NCBI RefSeq assembly: GCF_001314995.1
Contig: NZ_CP012938.1
Location: 5,766,001 to 5,830,000, forward strand
Length of the DNA stretch: 64,000 bases
From: Bacteroides ovatus
GTDB lineage: Bacteria; Bacteroidota; Bacteroidia; Bacteroidales; Bacteroidaceae
Direction of reading: 5' to 3'
This document shows, piece after piece, positions 1-9,433 of the stretch (its first letter is position 1; every line of letters starts with the position of its first letter). The notes beneath the pieces are model-generated. The model did not search any database and had not been told where the DNA came from. It worked only from the letters and a program-made list of their open reading frames with translations. The translations under genes were made by a program, and so were the position numbers.

Positions 1-573
1 ATATAAAGGAGTAGCATCTGCGTTGATAGAAGCAGCTCCACGTACACGAATCTGTAATTCGGAACCCGGTTCACCGGTGGTGCTACGAACTTCCACACCT
101 GCCAGTTGTCCTTGCAGGGAAGAAGCGATATTGGTTGATGCCCGGTCTTCCAGCTTTTCGGCATTTACTTTGGCGATAGCTCCGGTCACATTTCCTTTCT
201 TGGCACTACCGTAGCCGATTGCTACGACTTCATCCAGTGCGATAGCGGATTCCGACAGTTTGATTTGCAGCGTTTTATCGGTAATGGTTACTGTTTGAGT
301 GTTATATCCGATAAAAGACACTTCCAGCAGTTTGGCACTTTTGGGAGCGGAGAGTACGAATTTACCGTCTAAATCAGTAATCGTTCCTTTGGCGGTTCCT
401 TTCACAGTGACGTTTGCACCGATAATCGGTTCATCTTTCTCATCTACGACTACACCTGTCACCGTCCGGTTTTGTGCGAACGACAGGGTAGATTGTACTA
501 CGAACAGAGTCATTAAAAGGAGATATTGAATCTTCCTTCCCAGACTGCCATTTCCATGCAAAATGTTTTTCAT
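1..573 (-). CDS. SusC-like TonB-dependent transporter, N-terminal part
   Basis: The gene starts at the complement of 571-573 and runs off the left edge, so only the first 191 codons are visible. After a signal peptide (hydrophobic stretch ending near SFAQ) comes a CarboxypepD_reg-like domain with the patterns TVTGVVVDEKDEPIIGANV and GTITDLDGKF, then the SusC hallmark region ALDEVVAIGYGSAKK and the start of the plug domain (SSLQGQLAGVEV, then QIRVRGAASINAD). SusC proteins import oligosaccharides across the outer membrane together with a SusD lipoprotein, which would lie outside the window. The upstream region carries the class 1 operator seen at other pectin genes here. The family call is certain; the substrate (a pectin fragment) is inferred from context. 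Confidence 0.95.
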   Translation of the reverse strand, partial: MKNILHGNGSLGRKIQYLLLMTLFVVQSTLSFAQNRTVTGVVVDEKDEPIIGANVTVKGTAKGTITDLDGKFVLSAPKSAKLLEVSFIGYNTQTVTITDKTLQIKLSESAIALDEVVAIGYGSAKKGNVTGAIAKVNAEKLEDRASTNIASSLQGQLAGVEVRSTTGEPGSELQIRVRGAASINADATPLY

Positions 574-652
574 GTTAATATCTCTAAGTGATTAAATTAG
601 TAAATAACGGAAGATGCAGACATGGTTTGTTTTTCCATTTGTCTGACTTCCT

Positions 653-714
653 CTGCAAAGGAAGTGTATTAGGAGAAATTACGCTCAAGTATTCGTACGG
701 AAAAGATGTAATTT
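653..714 (-). promoter_or_regulatory. Class 1 HTCS-type operator and -7 box of the susC gene
   Basis: Read on the minus strand, a 21-bp element at 714-694 (core CATCTTTTCCGTACG) is followed after exactly 30 nt by the octamer TTCCTTTG (663-656), a -7-like box. The same element and spacing occur at 4823-4843, 11416-11436, 11473-11493, 13449-13469 and 63844-63864. A further element, GGCATTTGTACGC at 741-753, is matched at 4870-4882 at the same 47-bp distance. Binding by an HTCS protein is inferred. Nothing else is seen between 574 and 784. Confidence 0.65.
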
Positions 715-784
715 CATACTAATTGCTAAAAAACACATTTGGCATTTGTACGCCACCCCCTATGAACGTACAAATATAGCCTTT

Positions 785-1663
785 TCAACGGATTGCCTTT
801 ATCTGTTCATACATCTGTTTGCCCAAATATTCGGCAGAATTTTGGTTGAAATGCAAACGGTCGCCCATCAATTCCGCATCCGACATGTCTATCAAATATG
901 CGTTCTTATCTTCTTTAGCAAAACGTTTCATGGCGGCTTCCACTTCGCTGCCATACTGTTTGTTCTTCTTGGCTACCGTACCGAAAATAAAAGGTAGGTT
1001 GGAGTAATCTTTTCCTGTTTTTTCGCTTAGATGGTTGCGTACATAAGTGACTACTGCTTTCAGGTTTTCATAATATTTATCTCCATGTGCATGGTCACTT
1101 TCTCCCTGATGCCATAGGAATGCATCAATCTGATAACCGTTTTTCAACTTGGATAATGTATTGTCGATGCAGCCGTCTATGTCATTGATGAAGGACAGAA
1201 GTAAAGAACGTCCTTTCTCACTGGTTGCCGTATTATTTGCCAGCCATTCGGGATTTGCCGACCAATGAATTGATTTGTCCGAAGCATTGGAAGGCTCGAT
1301 AGAAGTTCCGCCGATTGCCCATTTGATAACATAGAAAGGCTCTTGCCACCATTGTTCCAGCCAATAGTAGGTAATAGCATCGTACCCCCAGGTATTGGGT
1401 TTGGCTCTTCTTTTACTCTTAGGCCAGAAGGGACGGAATTTCCCGTCTGTACGGTTCTGGGCAATTCTGCAATACTTGTAGGCTCCTGTCGTAAAAGCCG
1501 TATCTGTTGCCATTGTTTTGATGTAATCCGGCAAACGGTCGTTGGGTACACGTCCGTCGGTATTCGATTGTCCGGCGGTGATAATCACATGGGCAGGTTC
1601 GTTGTTGCCCGCCATACAGTTGCAGCTGAATGCAAGTATGAAAAGGATCAGTAAATTCTTCAT
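785..1663 (-). CDS. SGNH/SASA-family carbohydrate acetylesterase
   Basis: A 292-residue secreted protein with a signal peptide in the first ~20 residues. The SGNH hydrolase blocks are clear: GQSN at residues 31-34 (Ser33 would be the nucleophile), WHQGESD in the middle, and DRLHFN near the C-terminus, which supplies the Asp and His. This arrangement is that of the sialate O-acetylesterase (SASA) / CE6-like group, which removes acetyl groups from sugars. Among rhamnogalacturonan lyases and glycosidases, O-acetylated galacturonic acid or rhamnose of RG-I is the likely substrate; this is inferred from context. It lies downstream of the GH2 gene on the same strand with a hairpin between them, so its transcription may depend on read-through. 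I saw no promoter of its own. Confidence 0.88.
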   Translation of the reverse strand: MKNLLILFILAFSCNCMAGNNEPAHVIITAGQSNTDGRVPNDRLPDYIKTMATDTAFTTGAYKYCRIAQNRTDGKFRPFWPKSKRRAKPNTWGYDAITYYWLEQWWQEPFYVIKWAIGGTSIEPSNASDKSIHWSANPEWLANNTATSEKGRSLLLSFINDIDGCIDNTLSKLKNGYQIDAFLWHQGESDHAHGDKYYENLKAVVTYVRNHLSEKTGKDYSNLPFIFGTVAKKNKQYGSEVEAAMKRFAKEDKNAYLIDMSDAELMGDRLHFNQNSAEYLGKQMYEQIKAIR

Positions 1664-1709
1664 GATAGAAATATGCTTTATGATTTTATAAACTATGGAG
1701 GTAATAAAA

Positions 1710-1744
1710 AGTCCTCCTCACGTTTATTATCGCTCGGGAGGACT
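1710..1744 (-). terminator. Hairpin terminator between the GH2 and esterase genes
   Basis: AGTCCTCC (1710-1717) and GGAGGACT (1737-1744) form a perfect 8-bp stem around a 19-nt loop. Read on the minus strand, the stem is followed by TTTTTATT, as expected of an intrinsic terminator. It lies just past the GH2 stop codon and before the esterase start. Confidence 0.75.
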
Positions 1745-1795
1745 TCTTATCAAACTAACAATCGTGTGAGAAATCTAATACCTGTTGAGAACTAT

Positions 1796-4759
1796 TTATT
1801 TGATTGTTTCGAGAAACTCTACTTCGATGATTCTTAACTGGTTTTTGCTGCTGCTTTTTTCCAGTTCCATTTTATTGGCGGCCTTAGCCTCTACTTCGAT
1901 AATCTGTCCGAAAGCATCTTTGTCACTAGTGTTTCCTTTCAAGCGGATGGTTATCGTATTGGCACGTACGGGCTTTTCTATATTGAGATGAATATATCCC
2001 AGGCTTTTATCCGTGTTTCCGCTCCAAATCAAGGTGTTGCCGGCATATACTTCCAGCGGGTAACTTCGTGAACGCCATCCTTGCAGTTTGATGCATATAT
2101 CGTCTATTTCGGCATCTCTTTCCAATGTATAGGTAATCCATGCAGTGCTTAGTTTGCCGTCATTCTTCCATTCGGTCAGTTCGATATCATCGTAGCTTTT
2201 TTCAGCATCATTATTGTTGGAACCGGCTTTTGCCGAAACGATTCGTACGCCCTTTTTGCTGTCTTTGTAAGAAGGGGTAGAAGGTGTTTCGCCTCTGTCC
2301 AGTCTGCCTTTCAAGGTAGACTGCGGAAGATAGGAACTCAAACCTCCAGTCACTTTTACAGGCACCGTTTCCAATGTGAGAGAGGCACTTGGAAGTCCTT
2401 TAGCCTGTGCTGTCAGAGTTACTTTTCCGGCAGTCGTCGTACTGCGGATCAGTGCGCGGTTGATACCACATTCTACCGGAAGGTTTGTATCAAGAATATG
2501 ATTGTTTTCACCTTGAGCAATACCTCCGCGCCATTCCGCATGACCGTTGAGTGTGAACTGAACGGTGCGGTTGTCCAACGGACAGCGTTTTCCGTCTTTA
2601 TCTACCACTTCTACCTGTATCAATGCCATATCCGCACCGTCTGCATGAAATCCTTCGGGGTTTTGGATAGCGGTAAGTTTCAGACTGGCAGGTTCACCGG
2701 CTGTATTTAGAGCATAGCGGCTGATTTCTTTCCCTGCTTTATTGTAGCTGACAGCTTCCAGCTTGCCCGGTTTGAAGGCTACGTTGTCGAAAGTAAAGAG
2801 AAAATTGTATTGGCGTTTGCCTTTACCCAGGGAGTTACCATTCAGGAAAAGTTCCACCTCTTCTCCAGTAGATACTACCTGCACAGGTTTTACCGTATTT
2901 TCCGGATAGTTCCAATGGCCGATGATGTAGGTCTGGTCTTTTTCCGTATCTACCCATCCGTCCCACATTACCTGATGTGCGTAGAAAGCATCTTTTTCGA
3001 TACGCATCGCGTCCGTCACTCCACTTCTTCGGTAGTTTTCCGCACCCCGGTAATGAGTGTTAGTGTCGGAGAAGATAATTTTAGTACCGCCGGAGCTGAC
3101 TCTGTTACCCGTTCCGGGACGCTCACGCCAATAATCATACCAGCGGGCTATCATGGTGATGGCAAGCTCATCTTGGTTGCGGTTATAGTCAGTGGCCGGT
3201 TGTCCTTTATAAAGTGGTCCGTCACCTTCTTTATGGAAAGGATAGCTGTATTCATCCCAGTACTTTCTTAAACCTTCGTCGCGGCAATATTCGGTCGCCC
3301 ACATCGGATGATGTTCGCTTCTGTTAATGTACAGCATTTCGCCGCCGTATTCTGCTTCGCGGATATCCAACATTTCACGTGATCCGATGGCACGTCCGCC
3401 GAACGGGTCGTATTTGTCGCGGACAGCTTTCATTTCTATCATGTGTTCGCGGCTGATGGCTTTGTTGCCACATTCGTAGAACAGGATACTCGGATTATTA
3501 CGGTTGTAGATAATCGCGTCTCGCATCAACTCTACCCGTTGTTCCCATTGACGTCCTTCACGGTCTTTTTCAGCATCTCCGGCAGGCATTGCCTGTATCA
3601 GACCTACACGGTCGCAGGATTCTACATCCTGTTTCCACGGAGTAACGTGCATCCAGCGAACCAGATTCGCGTTTCCTTTCACCATCAGGTCATTAGAGAA
3701 ATCGCTCAACCAGGCAGGTACGGACAGGCCTACTGCCGGCCATTCGTTGCTGGTACGCTGTGCATATCCTTTCATTTGGATAATACGGTCGTTCAGCCAT
3801 ATCTTTCCTTCTGCAAAACGTGTCTTGCGGAAGCCGGTGCGGGTACTTACTTCATCGAATACCTGATTGTTGTCATCTTTCAGAGCGGTTTTTACCGTAT
3901 ACAAGTAACCATATCCCCAACTCCAGAAGTGAAGATTATGGAGGGTGGCGGATGCTTTTACCGTTTTAGTCTCTCCGGCTTTCAAAGTCACTTTATCACC
4001 TTGGAAAGTTTTCATTAGTTTGCCGTCTGCATCAAGTACACTCACTTGATAGCTGAATTGCCGGGGAGCTTTACTGTCATTTCTGACTTCCGATTCGGCA
4101 TGAATCGTAGCTTTGCGTCCTTGGATGTCGAAGTCTTGGGCATAGACGTATACGCCTGTCGTTTTCAGGTTGCTATATAGGGGAAGAGTCTGATATACAT
4201 TATCAGTAACGTACAAGAAGACGTTTTTAGGAATACCGCCATAGTTGGCATTGAAATTGCGGTCGTTCCACTGGAACTTAGAGTTAGTTCCTTCTTCTCT
4301 GTACATCCAGTCGTTGTCGGTGCGAACGGCAATCACGTTCTCACCCTCTTTGATATGTGGAGTCAGGTCGAACCCTACCGCCATAACACCATTTTCGTGT
4401 CTGCCCAGATAATGTCCGTTGAGATAGAAGTCTCCGCGTTGGCGTACTCCTTCAAATTCGACGAATACTTTCTGATTACTTTTCAGTTCCGGAATCCGGA
4501 AATTCTTGCGATACCATACCACTGTATCTGTCAATTGTTCGATGGAAAGTTTGAATGCTTCGTCTTCATTGAAGGCATGAGGCAAAGTCACTTGTTTCCA
4601 TTTACTGTCGTCGAATTTTGCGTCTTTGGCTTTAGGAAAGTCTCCTATCCGCAGCTTCCATTCGCTGTTGAAATTGTATTTTTTGCGTTCGGATGCCTGT
4701 CCGTTGATGACAGACAGTGCAGTCAGCAGAAATACGAAAAGAAATAATTTGTGTTTCAT
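1796..4759 (-). CDS. GH2-family glycoside hydrolase, large secreted form
   Basis: 987 residues with a signal peptide (ends near VINGQA). The order is GH2 sugar-binding jelly roll (from about 30: WKLRIGDFP, LPHAFNEDEAF, FYLNGHYLGRHENG), Ig-like domains, the TIM-barrel catalytic domain (about 330-650), then beta-sandwich and a discoidin-like C-terminal part. GH2 enzymes include beta-galactosidases, beta-glucuronidases and related exo-enzymes. The usual acid/base motif GNE is here GNK (Lys433) within FYECGNK; Glu429, four residues earlier, is another acidic candidate. The nucleophile is probably Glu490 in ATEYCRDEG. The specificity cannot be told from sequence; a role on galactose or uronic acid units of RG-I fits the locus. 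A class 1 operator lies upstream at 4823-4843. The start has a normal signal peptide directly behind it. Confidence 0.9.
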   Translation of the reverse strand: MKHKLFLFVFLLTALSVINGQASERKKYNFNSEWKLRIGDFPKAKDAKFDDSKWKQVTLPHAFNEDEAFKLSIEQLTDTVVWYRKNFRIPELKSNQKVFVEFEGVRQRGDFYLNGHYLGRHENGVMAVGFDLTPHIKEGENVIAVRTDNDWMYREEGTNSKFQWNDRNFNANYGGIPKNVFLYVTDNVYQTLPLYSNLKTTGVYVYAQDFDIQGRKATIHAESEVRNDSKAPRQFSYQVSVLDADGKLMKTFQGDKVTLKAGETKTVKASATLHNLHFWSWGYGYLYTVKTALKDDNNQVFDEVSTRTGFRKTRFAEGKIWLNDRIIQMKGYAQRTSNEWPAVGLSVPAWLSDFSNDLMVKGNANLVRWMHVTPWKQDVESCDRVGLIQAMPAGDAEKDREGRQWEQRVELMRDAIIYNRNNPSILFYECGNKAISREHMIEMKAVRDKYDPFGGRAIGSREMLDIREAEYGGEMLYINRSEHHPMWATEYCRDEGLRKYWDEYSYPFHKEGDGPLYKGQPATDYNRNQDELAITMIARWYDYWRERPGTGNRVSSGGTKIIFSDTNTHYRGAENYRRSGVTDAMRIEKDAFYAHQVMWDGWVDTEKDQTYIIGHWNYPENTVKPVQVVSTGEEVELFLNGNSLGKGKRQYNFLFTFDNVAFKPGKLEAVSYNKAGKEISRYALNTAGEPASLKLTAIQNPEGFHADGADMALIQVEVVDKDGKRCPLDNRTVQFTLNGHAEWRGGIAQGENNHILDTNLPVECGINRALIRSTTTAGKVTLTAQAKGLPSASLTLETVPVKVTGGLSSYLPQSTLKGRLDRGETPSTPSYKDSKKGVRIVSAKAGSNNNDAEKSYDDIELTEWKNDGKLSTAWITYTLERDAEIDDICIKLQGWRSRSYPLEVYAGNTLIWSGNTDKSLGYIHLNIEKPVRANTITIRLKGNTSDKDAFGQIIEVEAKAANKMELEKSSSKNQLRIIEVEFLETIK

Positions 4760-4781
4760 GATAGTCTATTAAAATGTTCTG

Positions 4782-4843
4782 CTGCAAAGGAAGTACATTG
4801 AGAGAAAACATACATATACTACCGTACGGAAAGGATGTAATTT
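4782..4843 (-). promoter_or_regulatory. Class 1 HTCS-type operator and -7 box of the GH2 gene
   Basis: On the minus strand a 21-bp element at 4843-4823 (core CATCCTTTCCGTACG) sits exactly 30 nt upstream of the octamer TTCCTTTG (4792-4785). It differs from the susC copy at one position out of 21. GGTATTTGTACAC at 4870-4882 matches the second upstream element of the susC promoter at the same distance. The remainder of 4844-4958 shows nothing further. Confidence 0.65.
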
Positions 4844-4958
4844 TTATCTCATGATGAAAAAAAGCGACTGGTATTTGTACACAATTTCAGATAATAGTAC
4901 ACATTCCCCGTTGATAGGAGAATGAGATACTATTATCTGCGGTTAGCACATGTTCTTT

Positions 4959-7900
4959 TTAAACATCCGTTTCATTCTCTTCTTCTTTTTCTTCGGAAGC
5001 TTGTTCTGTGTTCTCTGCCGTATCATTGGAAGCCGGAGCTTTACCACCGTTCTTCTGATAAACAGAAGGGGCTATTCCGAATTGATTCTTGAAGCATTTG
5101 CTGAAATAATAGGGATCGTTGATACCTACTTTGTAGGAAATCTCGGAAACAGTCAGGTCTTCGGTTAACAATAATTCCGCAGCTTTCTTCAAACGAATGA
5201 CACGCAGGTATTCATTGGGAGAGTATCCGGTGACACCACGTACTTTCTTGTAGAATACGGTACGTCCCAATCCCATCAGGTTGGCATAGTCATCTACGGA
5301 AAATTCCGTTTCCACCATGTGCTCGTTCAGCATTTCATTCAGTTTTGCCAGGAATTTGCTGTCCTTGTTGTTCGTACAGATAGCCGCATGAACCATTCCC
5401 GGTTCGTTGGAGAATTTTTCACGCAGTTTGTCCCGCTGTTCGATCAGTTTGGAGATTCTGGCCAGTAATAAGGAGATGCTGAATGGTTTGGTGATATAAG
5501 CATCCGCGCCGGATTCGATACCTTCCAGATATTTTTCTTCCATATTGAGGGCGGTTAGCAGAATGATGGGAATGTGGCTGGTGGCAAATTCATTCTTTAA
5601 TTTCTTGGTCACTTCGAATCCCGTCATACCCGGCATTAATACGTCGCAGATAATCAGATCTGCATCATAAGTTTGTGCACGTTCGAAGCCACTGATACCA
5701 TCCGCTTCTGCCACTACTTCGAAGTAATGACTGATTTCTTCTTTCAGGAATTCGCGGACATCATTATCATCTTCAATGATTAATACTTTCCGCTTGTTCA
5801 ACGGTACGGGAGGTGCTGCCTGTTCGTCCGTATTTTCGTCTGTGACAAACTCTTTATGGCGTTGTTTCTCTTCTTCAATCAATAACTGGTTAGGAACCAG
5901 GAAATCTTTTTCTTCATAAACACTGGCGTCCGTTGGTAGTTCGACGGTGAAGATGGAACCGCCGCCTTCATTCTCATTATAAGAAATCGTTCCTTTATGT
6001 ATATTGATCAGACCGTATGTCAGATGAAGTCCGACGCCTACACTGCTGTGTGAGAAGCTGCTTTGCATAAAGCGTTTGAACAGTTCGGCACGCTTCTCTT
6101 TCGGGATGCCCAGTCCTGTGTCGATCACTTGTATGCAGAGCTGTTTCTTCTGTTCCTGTACGTCTACTTTGAATATAATCTTTCCGTTGGAAGGAGTATA
6201 TTTAAAAGCGTTGGAGAGCAGGTTATAGATCACTTTATCAAGATTCCCCTTATCCACAGGCATCTTGTAAGAGTTCTGTGAGGGCTCGAAACGGAAATCC
6301 ATGTTTTTGGATTCGCTGACGTCCTTGAAACTAAGGAATATCTCATAGCAGAAAGCGACAACATCCGTTTCCTCCAGGGAGAGGGCGAGTTTGTTTTTCT
6401 GCATTTTCCGGAATTCCAGTAGTTGGTTGATAAGCCTCAACATTCGTTTCGTGCTCTTGTCCATGATCTTCAGGGAGTGTTGCATATCCTTGGAGTGGTT
6501 TCCCATGTTGACAATTCTTTCCAAAGCACCTTGAATCAGTGTCAACGGAGTGCGGAATTCATGAGAGATGTTGGTAAAGAATTCCAGTTTATACTCCGTC
6601 AACTGGTTTTCTACAGCGATACGGTTACGCAGCGCATTGAAATTTCTGATAATACGGAAACTGAAGTAACCCGCTATGGCTATTAGAATGGCATAGATCA
6701 GGTAAGCCCATCCGGTTTTCCAGAAAGGAGGAGCTATTACGATTTCCATCACATTTTCTTCTCCCCAGATACCGGCGGCGTTGCAGGCTTTCACATGTAG
6801 TTCATATTTGCCCGGAGGCAGATTCCGGTAAGTGGCAAAGTTCAGGCTGGAGGGCGAACTCCATTCCGTATCGTATGGAGGAAGACTGTAAGAGTATTTG
6901 GATACCCCGTCCAGATAGTTGAAGGTAGAGAAAGAGATCGTGAGTGAACTCTGATAATATTTCAGGTTCAGTTCGTTGATGTAAGGCATTGCTTCTTGTA
7001 AAGGCGAATCCTCCACTCCCGGAAGCATGTGCGCACCGTTGATTTGAAGTCCGGTGAAGATAACGGAGGCAGGCTTGTCCAACGTCTCTATCTTGTTGGC
7101 ATCCAGTACTACCAAGCCATAGTTTGTTCCGAACAATAATTTGCCGTCATTGCTGACGCAAGCGGTGTTTTCACTATATACATTTCCTAAAGTGTAGGAA
7201 GAGAAAAAGTAATTTTCTATCTGTTTGGTAGCCGGGGTGAAACGGGAGATGCCATATTCGGTTGCAATCCACATTTTATGGTCCTTATTCTGGACAATGG
7301 ATTGTACGACTGCATTGGATAATCCGTCTTTTATATCATAGCAATCGAAAGTCAGGTGTTGATAGCTGTCTCCCGGGTGGCAGACTGCGAATCCGGCCCC
7401 GGAAGTACCAATCCACATATTACCTTTATCATCGTTCATCAAACAACGGATCTCGTTGCTGGGGAATGTGCCGTTGGCATGATTGTAAATCACGTAATTC
7501 TTGGGTGATGCAATCAGTGAATCCGGATGGAAGATATAAATACCGTTGTTCGTGCCTACCCACATGCGTCCGTTCTTGTCCTCTTCGATGACACGGATGC
7601 GTTTTTCACCGTAGTTGTCTTGTAAGAAGTGTTTGAACTGGTAGCCGTCGGTAGTTTTAATTGCTAAATTTAATCCTCCACCGAAAGTGCCTAGCCACAT
7701 ACGTCCTTTTCTATCGCGATAAATGGAGTAAACCTGGTCGTTGGATAGAGAGTTAGCGTTTCTGGGGTCATTCTTATACCATTTGTTTGCGCCGATGCGA
7801 AGGCCGATCCCTCTCATTCCCAGCCATAAGTTGCCTTCCTGATCTTCGTTCATGCTGTAAACGTTATGGGTGAAGTCCTCTTGCCGGATCACTTTGGTCA

Positions 7901-9296
7901 GGGCAGAGTTGTATTCGTAAAGGCTACCCATGCGGTTGGCCATGTAGATATTGCCGTTTTGAGTCTGAAAGAGCATGCGGATGGTATTCGAGCGGTCGGA
8001 ACTGTTTTCACCGCTGGGATGAATACGCTGTGTTCCTTTGTTCAGAATTTCCAAATGAGATAAACCCGAGAATTCGGAGCTTACCCAGATACCTCCGGAA
8101 CGGTCTTCCATTACAAATTGAAGATAGTTGGAGTTGATGTGGCTGGATTGATTGACTTCGAATGTGAAGTGTTGCAGGTTACCCGTCGATAATTCATAAG
8201 CGTAAAGCCCGTTGCCGTAAGTCGATATCCAGAGAATGTCCCGTGAGTCGTGTACGATGCTGTAACGTTCCACATCGATGTAACCGATATGTTTGGAGGA
8301 AAGGAACTGGAAAGGTTTGATTTTGCCGGTGGTTATATCGACGTACCATAAATTGCCCGTATAGTTATGTACCCATACATTTTTCTTATTGTCCCTGGTG
8401 ACAGCGCCATTTTTGATATTCAGTTCCGAGTAACGACTTAGTTTACCGGTCGGAATATCCAGTATATAGCTGCCGTTGACGGTAAACAATACCCATTTAT
8501 CCTGCAAGAGGAAGTTGCCTGTGACGTGGCCTATATCATCAAAGCCCTCGGCTAACGACGCAACCTTTTCCAGCTTGTCCGTGGAATAGGTATGACGGTA
8601 GATTTCATTTTTATCGGTAATGATACAAGTGTATTTATCATAAGAAATGATGTGTTCCCAGTTCTGTTGTTGCGGGTCGAGGTTGTTCGTTTTACCATTC
8701 TGATACTTCAATAACCCTTTGTCCGTACCAATCCAGACTTCTCCTTTTGCACTTTCCAGAACGAATTGTACTTTATCGGAAGGCAGGTTGCCTGATTTCT
8801 CTTTATACGCTTGCGATGAAAATTTGCCGTCCTGATAAACGACTCTGCGGCAACCGTTTTGATTATGCCATAACCAAATAGAGTTGTCGGAAAGGATAAT
8901 GAATTTGGAATAGTTTTCCTTGTATTCCCCATTTCCGGTGAAATCTACAAAACAGCCATGACGCAAATCATAGCAACTGATAAAAGAAGAAATTGTTGAA
9001 ATCCACATGAAGCCGTTCGGGTCTTCTTCCATGCTTCGGATGCGGGAATCGGCTAATGAGAGCGGGTTATTTATATCCGGATAGATATTGACGAAAGAAT
9101 TGCCGTCATAATAACTTAATCCGTTGAGAGTTCCCAGCCAGATAAATCCTTTACTGTCCTGCATCATATAGCGGGTCGAATTATTTGCTAATCCATCTCC
9201 GGTAGTCAGCTTATTGGAGCGAATTTCCACGGAGGCCGACAGTGGATAGAGATAAAGCAATAAAAGCGATAATATAAGGAATGTATTCTTCTTCAT
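4959..9296 (-). CDS. Hybrid two-component system sensor/regulator (HTCS-1)
   Basis: A one-protein signalling system of 1445 residues spanning the inner membrane. A signal peptide follows the chosen start (complement of 9294-9296; an ATG ten codons upstream would put polar residues before it). The periplasmic part is a pair of Reg_prop beta-propellers with repeats such as GFIWLGTLNGL, GRMWLGTFGGGL and GNMWIGTSGAG, then a Y_Y_Y domain. One membrane helix (AYLIYAILIAIAGYF) follows. The cytoplasmic part has HisKA with His912 in ISHEFRTPLTL, HATPase_c (NLLSNAFKYTP, DTGLGIP), a receiver domain with Asp1218 in IICDVLMPG, and an AraC-type HTH at the end. HTCS proteins bind an oligosaccharide in the periplasm and activate their PUL. 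It lies amid the genes carrying the class 1 operator, so it may be their regulator (inference). HTCS-2 at 58244-62530 is a close paralogue. Confidence 0.96.
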   Translation of the reverse strand: MKKNTFLILSLLLLYLYPLSASVEIRSNKLTTGDGLANNSTRYMMQDSKGFIWLGTLNGLSYYDGNSFVNIYPDINNPLSLADSRIRSMEEDPNGFMWISTISSFISCYDLRHGCFVDFTGNGEYKENYSKFIILSDNSIWLWHNQNGCRRVVYQDGKFSSQAYKEKSGNLPSDKVQFVLESAKGEVWIGTDKGLLKYQNGKTNNLDPQQQNWEHIISYDKYTCIITDKNEIYRHTYSTDKLEKVASLAEGFDDIGHVTGNFLLQDKWVLFTVNGSYILDIPTGKLSRYSELNIKNGAVTRDNKKNVWVHNYTGNLWYVDITTGKIKPFQFLSSKHIGYIDVERYSIVHDSRDILWISTYGNGLYAYELSTGNLQHFTFEVNQSSHINSNYLQFVMEDRSGGIWVSSEFSGLSHLEILNKGTQRIHPSGENSSDRSNTIRMLFQTQNGNIYMANRMGSLYEYNSALTKVIRQEDFTHNVYSMNEDQEGNLWLGMRGIGLRIGANKWYKNDPRNANSLSNDQVYSIYRDRKGRMWLGTFGGGLNLAIKTTDGYQFKHFLQDNYGEKRIRVIEEDKNGRMWVGTNNGIYIFHPDSLIASPKNYVIYNHANGTFPSNEIRCLMNDDKGNMWIGTSGAGFAVCHPGDSYQHLTFDCYDIKDGLSNAVVQSIVQNKDHKMWIATEYGISRFTPATKQIENYFFSSYTLGNVYSENTACVSNDGKLLFGTNYGLVVLDANKIETLDKPASVIFTGLQINGAHMLPGVEDSPLQEAMPYINELNLKYYQSSLTISFSTFNYLDGVSKYSYSLPPYDTEWSSPSSLNFATYRNLPPGKYELHVKACNAAGIWGEENVMEIVIAPPFWKTGWAYLIYAILIAIAGYFSFRIIRNFNALRNRIAVENQLTEYKLEFFTNISHEFRTPLTLIQGALERIVNMGNHSKDMQHSLKIMDKSTKRMLRLINQLLEFRKMQKNKLALSLEETDVVAFCYEIFLSFKDVSESKNMDFRFEPSQNSYKMPVDKGNLDKVIYNLLSNAFKYTPSNGKIIFKVDVQEQKKQLCIQVIDTGLGIPKEKRAELFKRFMQSSFSHSSVGVGLHLTYGLINIHKGTISYNENEGGGSIFTVELPTDASVYEEKDFLVPNQLLIEEEKQRHKEFVTDENTDEQAAPPVPLNKRKVLIIEDDNDVREFLKEEISHYFEVVAEADGISGFERAQTYDADLIICDVLMPGMTGFEVTKKLKNEFATSHIPIILLTALNMEEKYLEGIESGADAYITKPFSISLLLARISKLIEQRDKLREKFSNEPGMVHAAICTNNKDSKFLAKLNEMLNEHMVETEFSVDDYANLMGLGRTVFYKKVRGVTGYSPNEYLRVIRLKKAAELLLTEDLTVSEISYKVGINDPYYFSKCFKNQFGIAPSVYQKNGGKAPASNDTAENTEQASEEKEEENETDV

Positions 9297-9323
9297 AGTG
9301 GATTTATATGTGTTATATGCAGG

Positions 9324-9356
9324 CAAAGATAGTTATTTCTTTGGATTTTAAACAAA
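9324..9356 (-). promoter_or_regulatory. Promoter of HTCS-1 (-33/-7)
   Basis: On the minus strand TTTG (9356-9353), 21 nt, then TATCTTTG (9331-9324) match the Bacteroides TTTG N19-21 TAnnTTTG consensus. No class 1 or class 2 operator lies at the usual place, which fits constitutive expression of the sensor. Confidence 0.7.
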
Positions 9357-9359
9357 TCT

Positions 9360-9387
9360 GCCCTTCGTATAGTAAAATACCAAGGGC
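9360..9387 (-). terminator. Hairpin after the PL11 gene
   Basis: GCCCTT with CGTAT (9360-9370) and ATACC with AAGGGC (9377-9387) form an 11-bp stem with one mismatch. It lies between the PL11 stop and the HTCS-1 promoter. There is only a poor T tract on the minus strand, so termination is probable but not certain. Confidence 0.45.
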
Positions 9388-9433
9388 AAGAGATGTGTAT
9401 TTGTGGTTGGCGCTGATACTTTTAGTATAACAC

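Noticed and set aside
3443..4018. A 191-codon plus-strand ORF inside the GH2 gene
   Set aside because: Antisense shadow of a well-supported reading frame.
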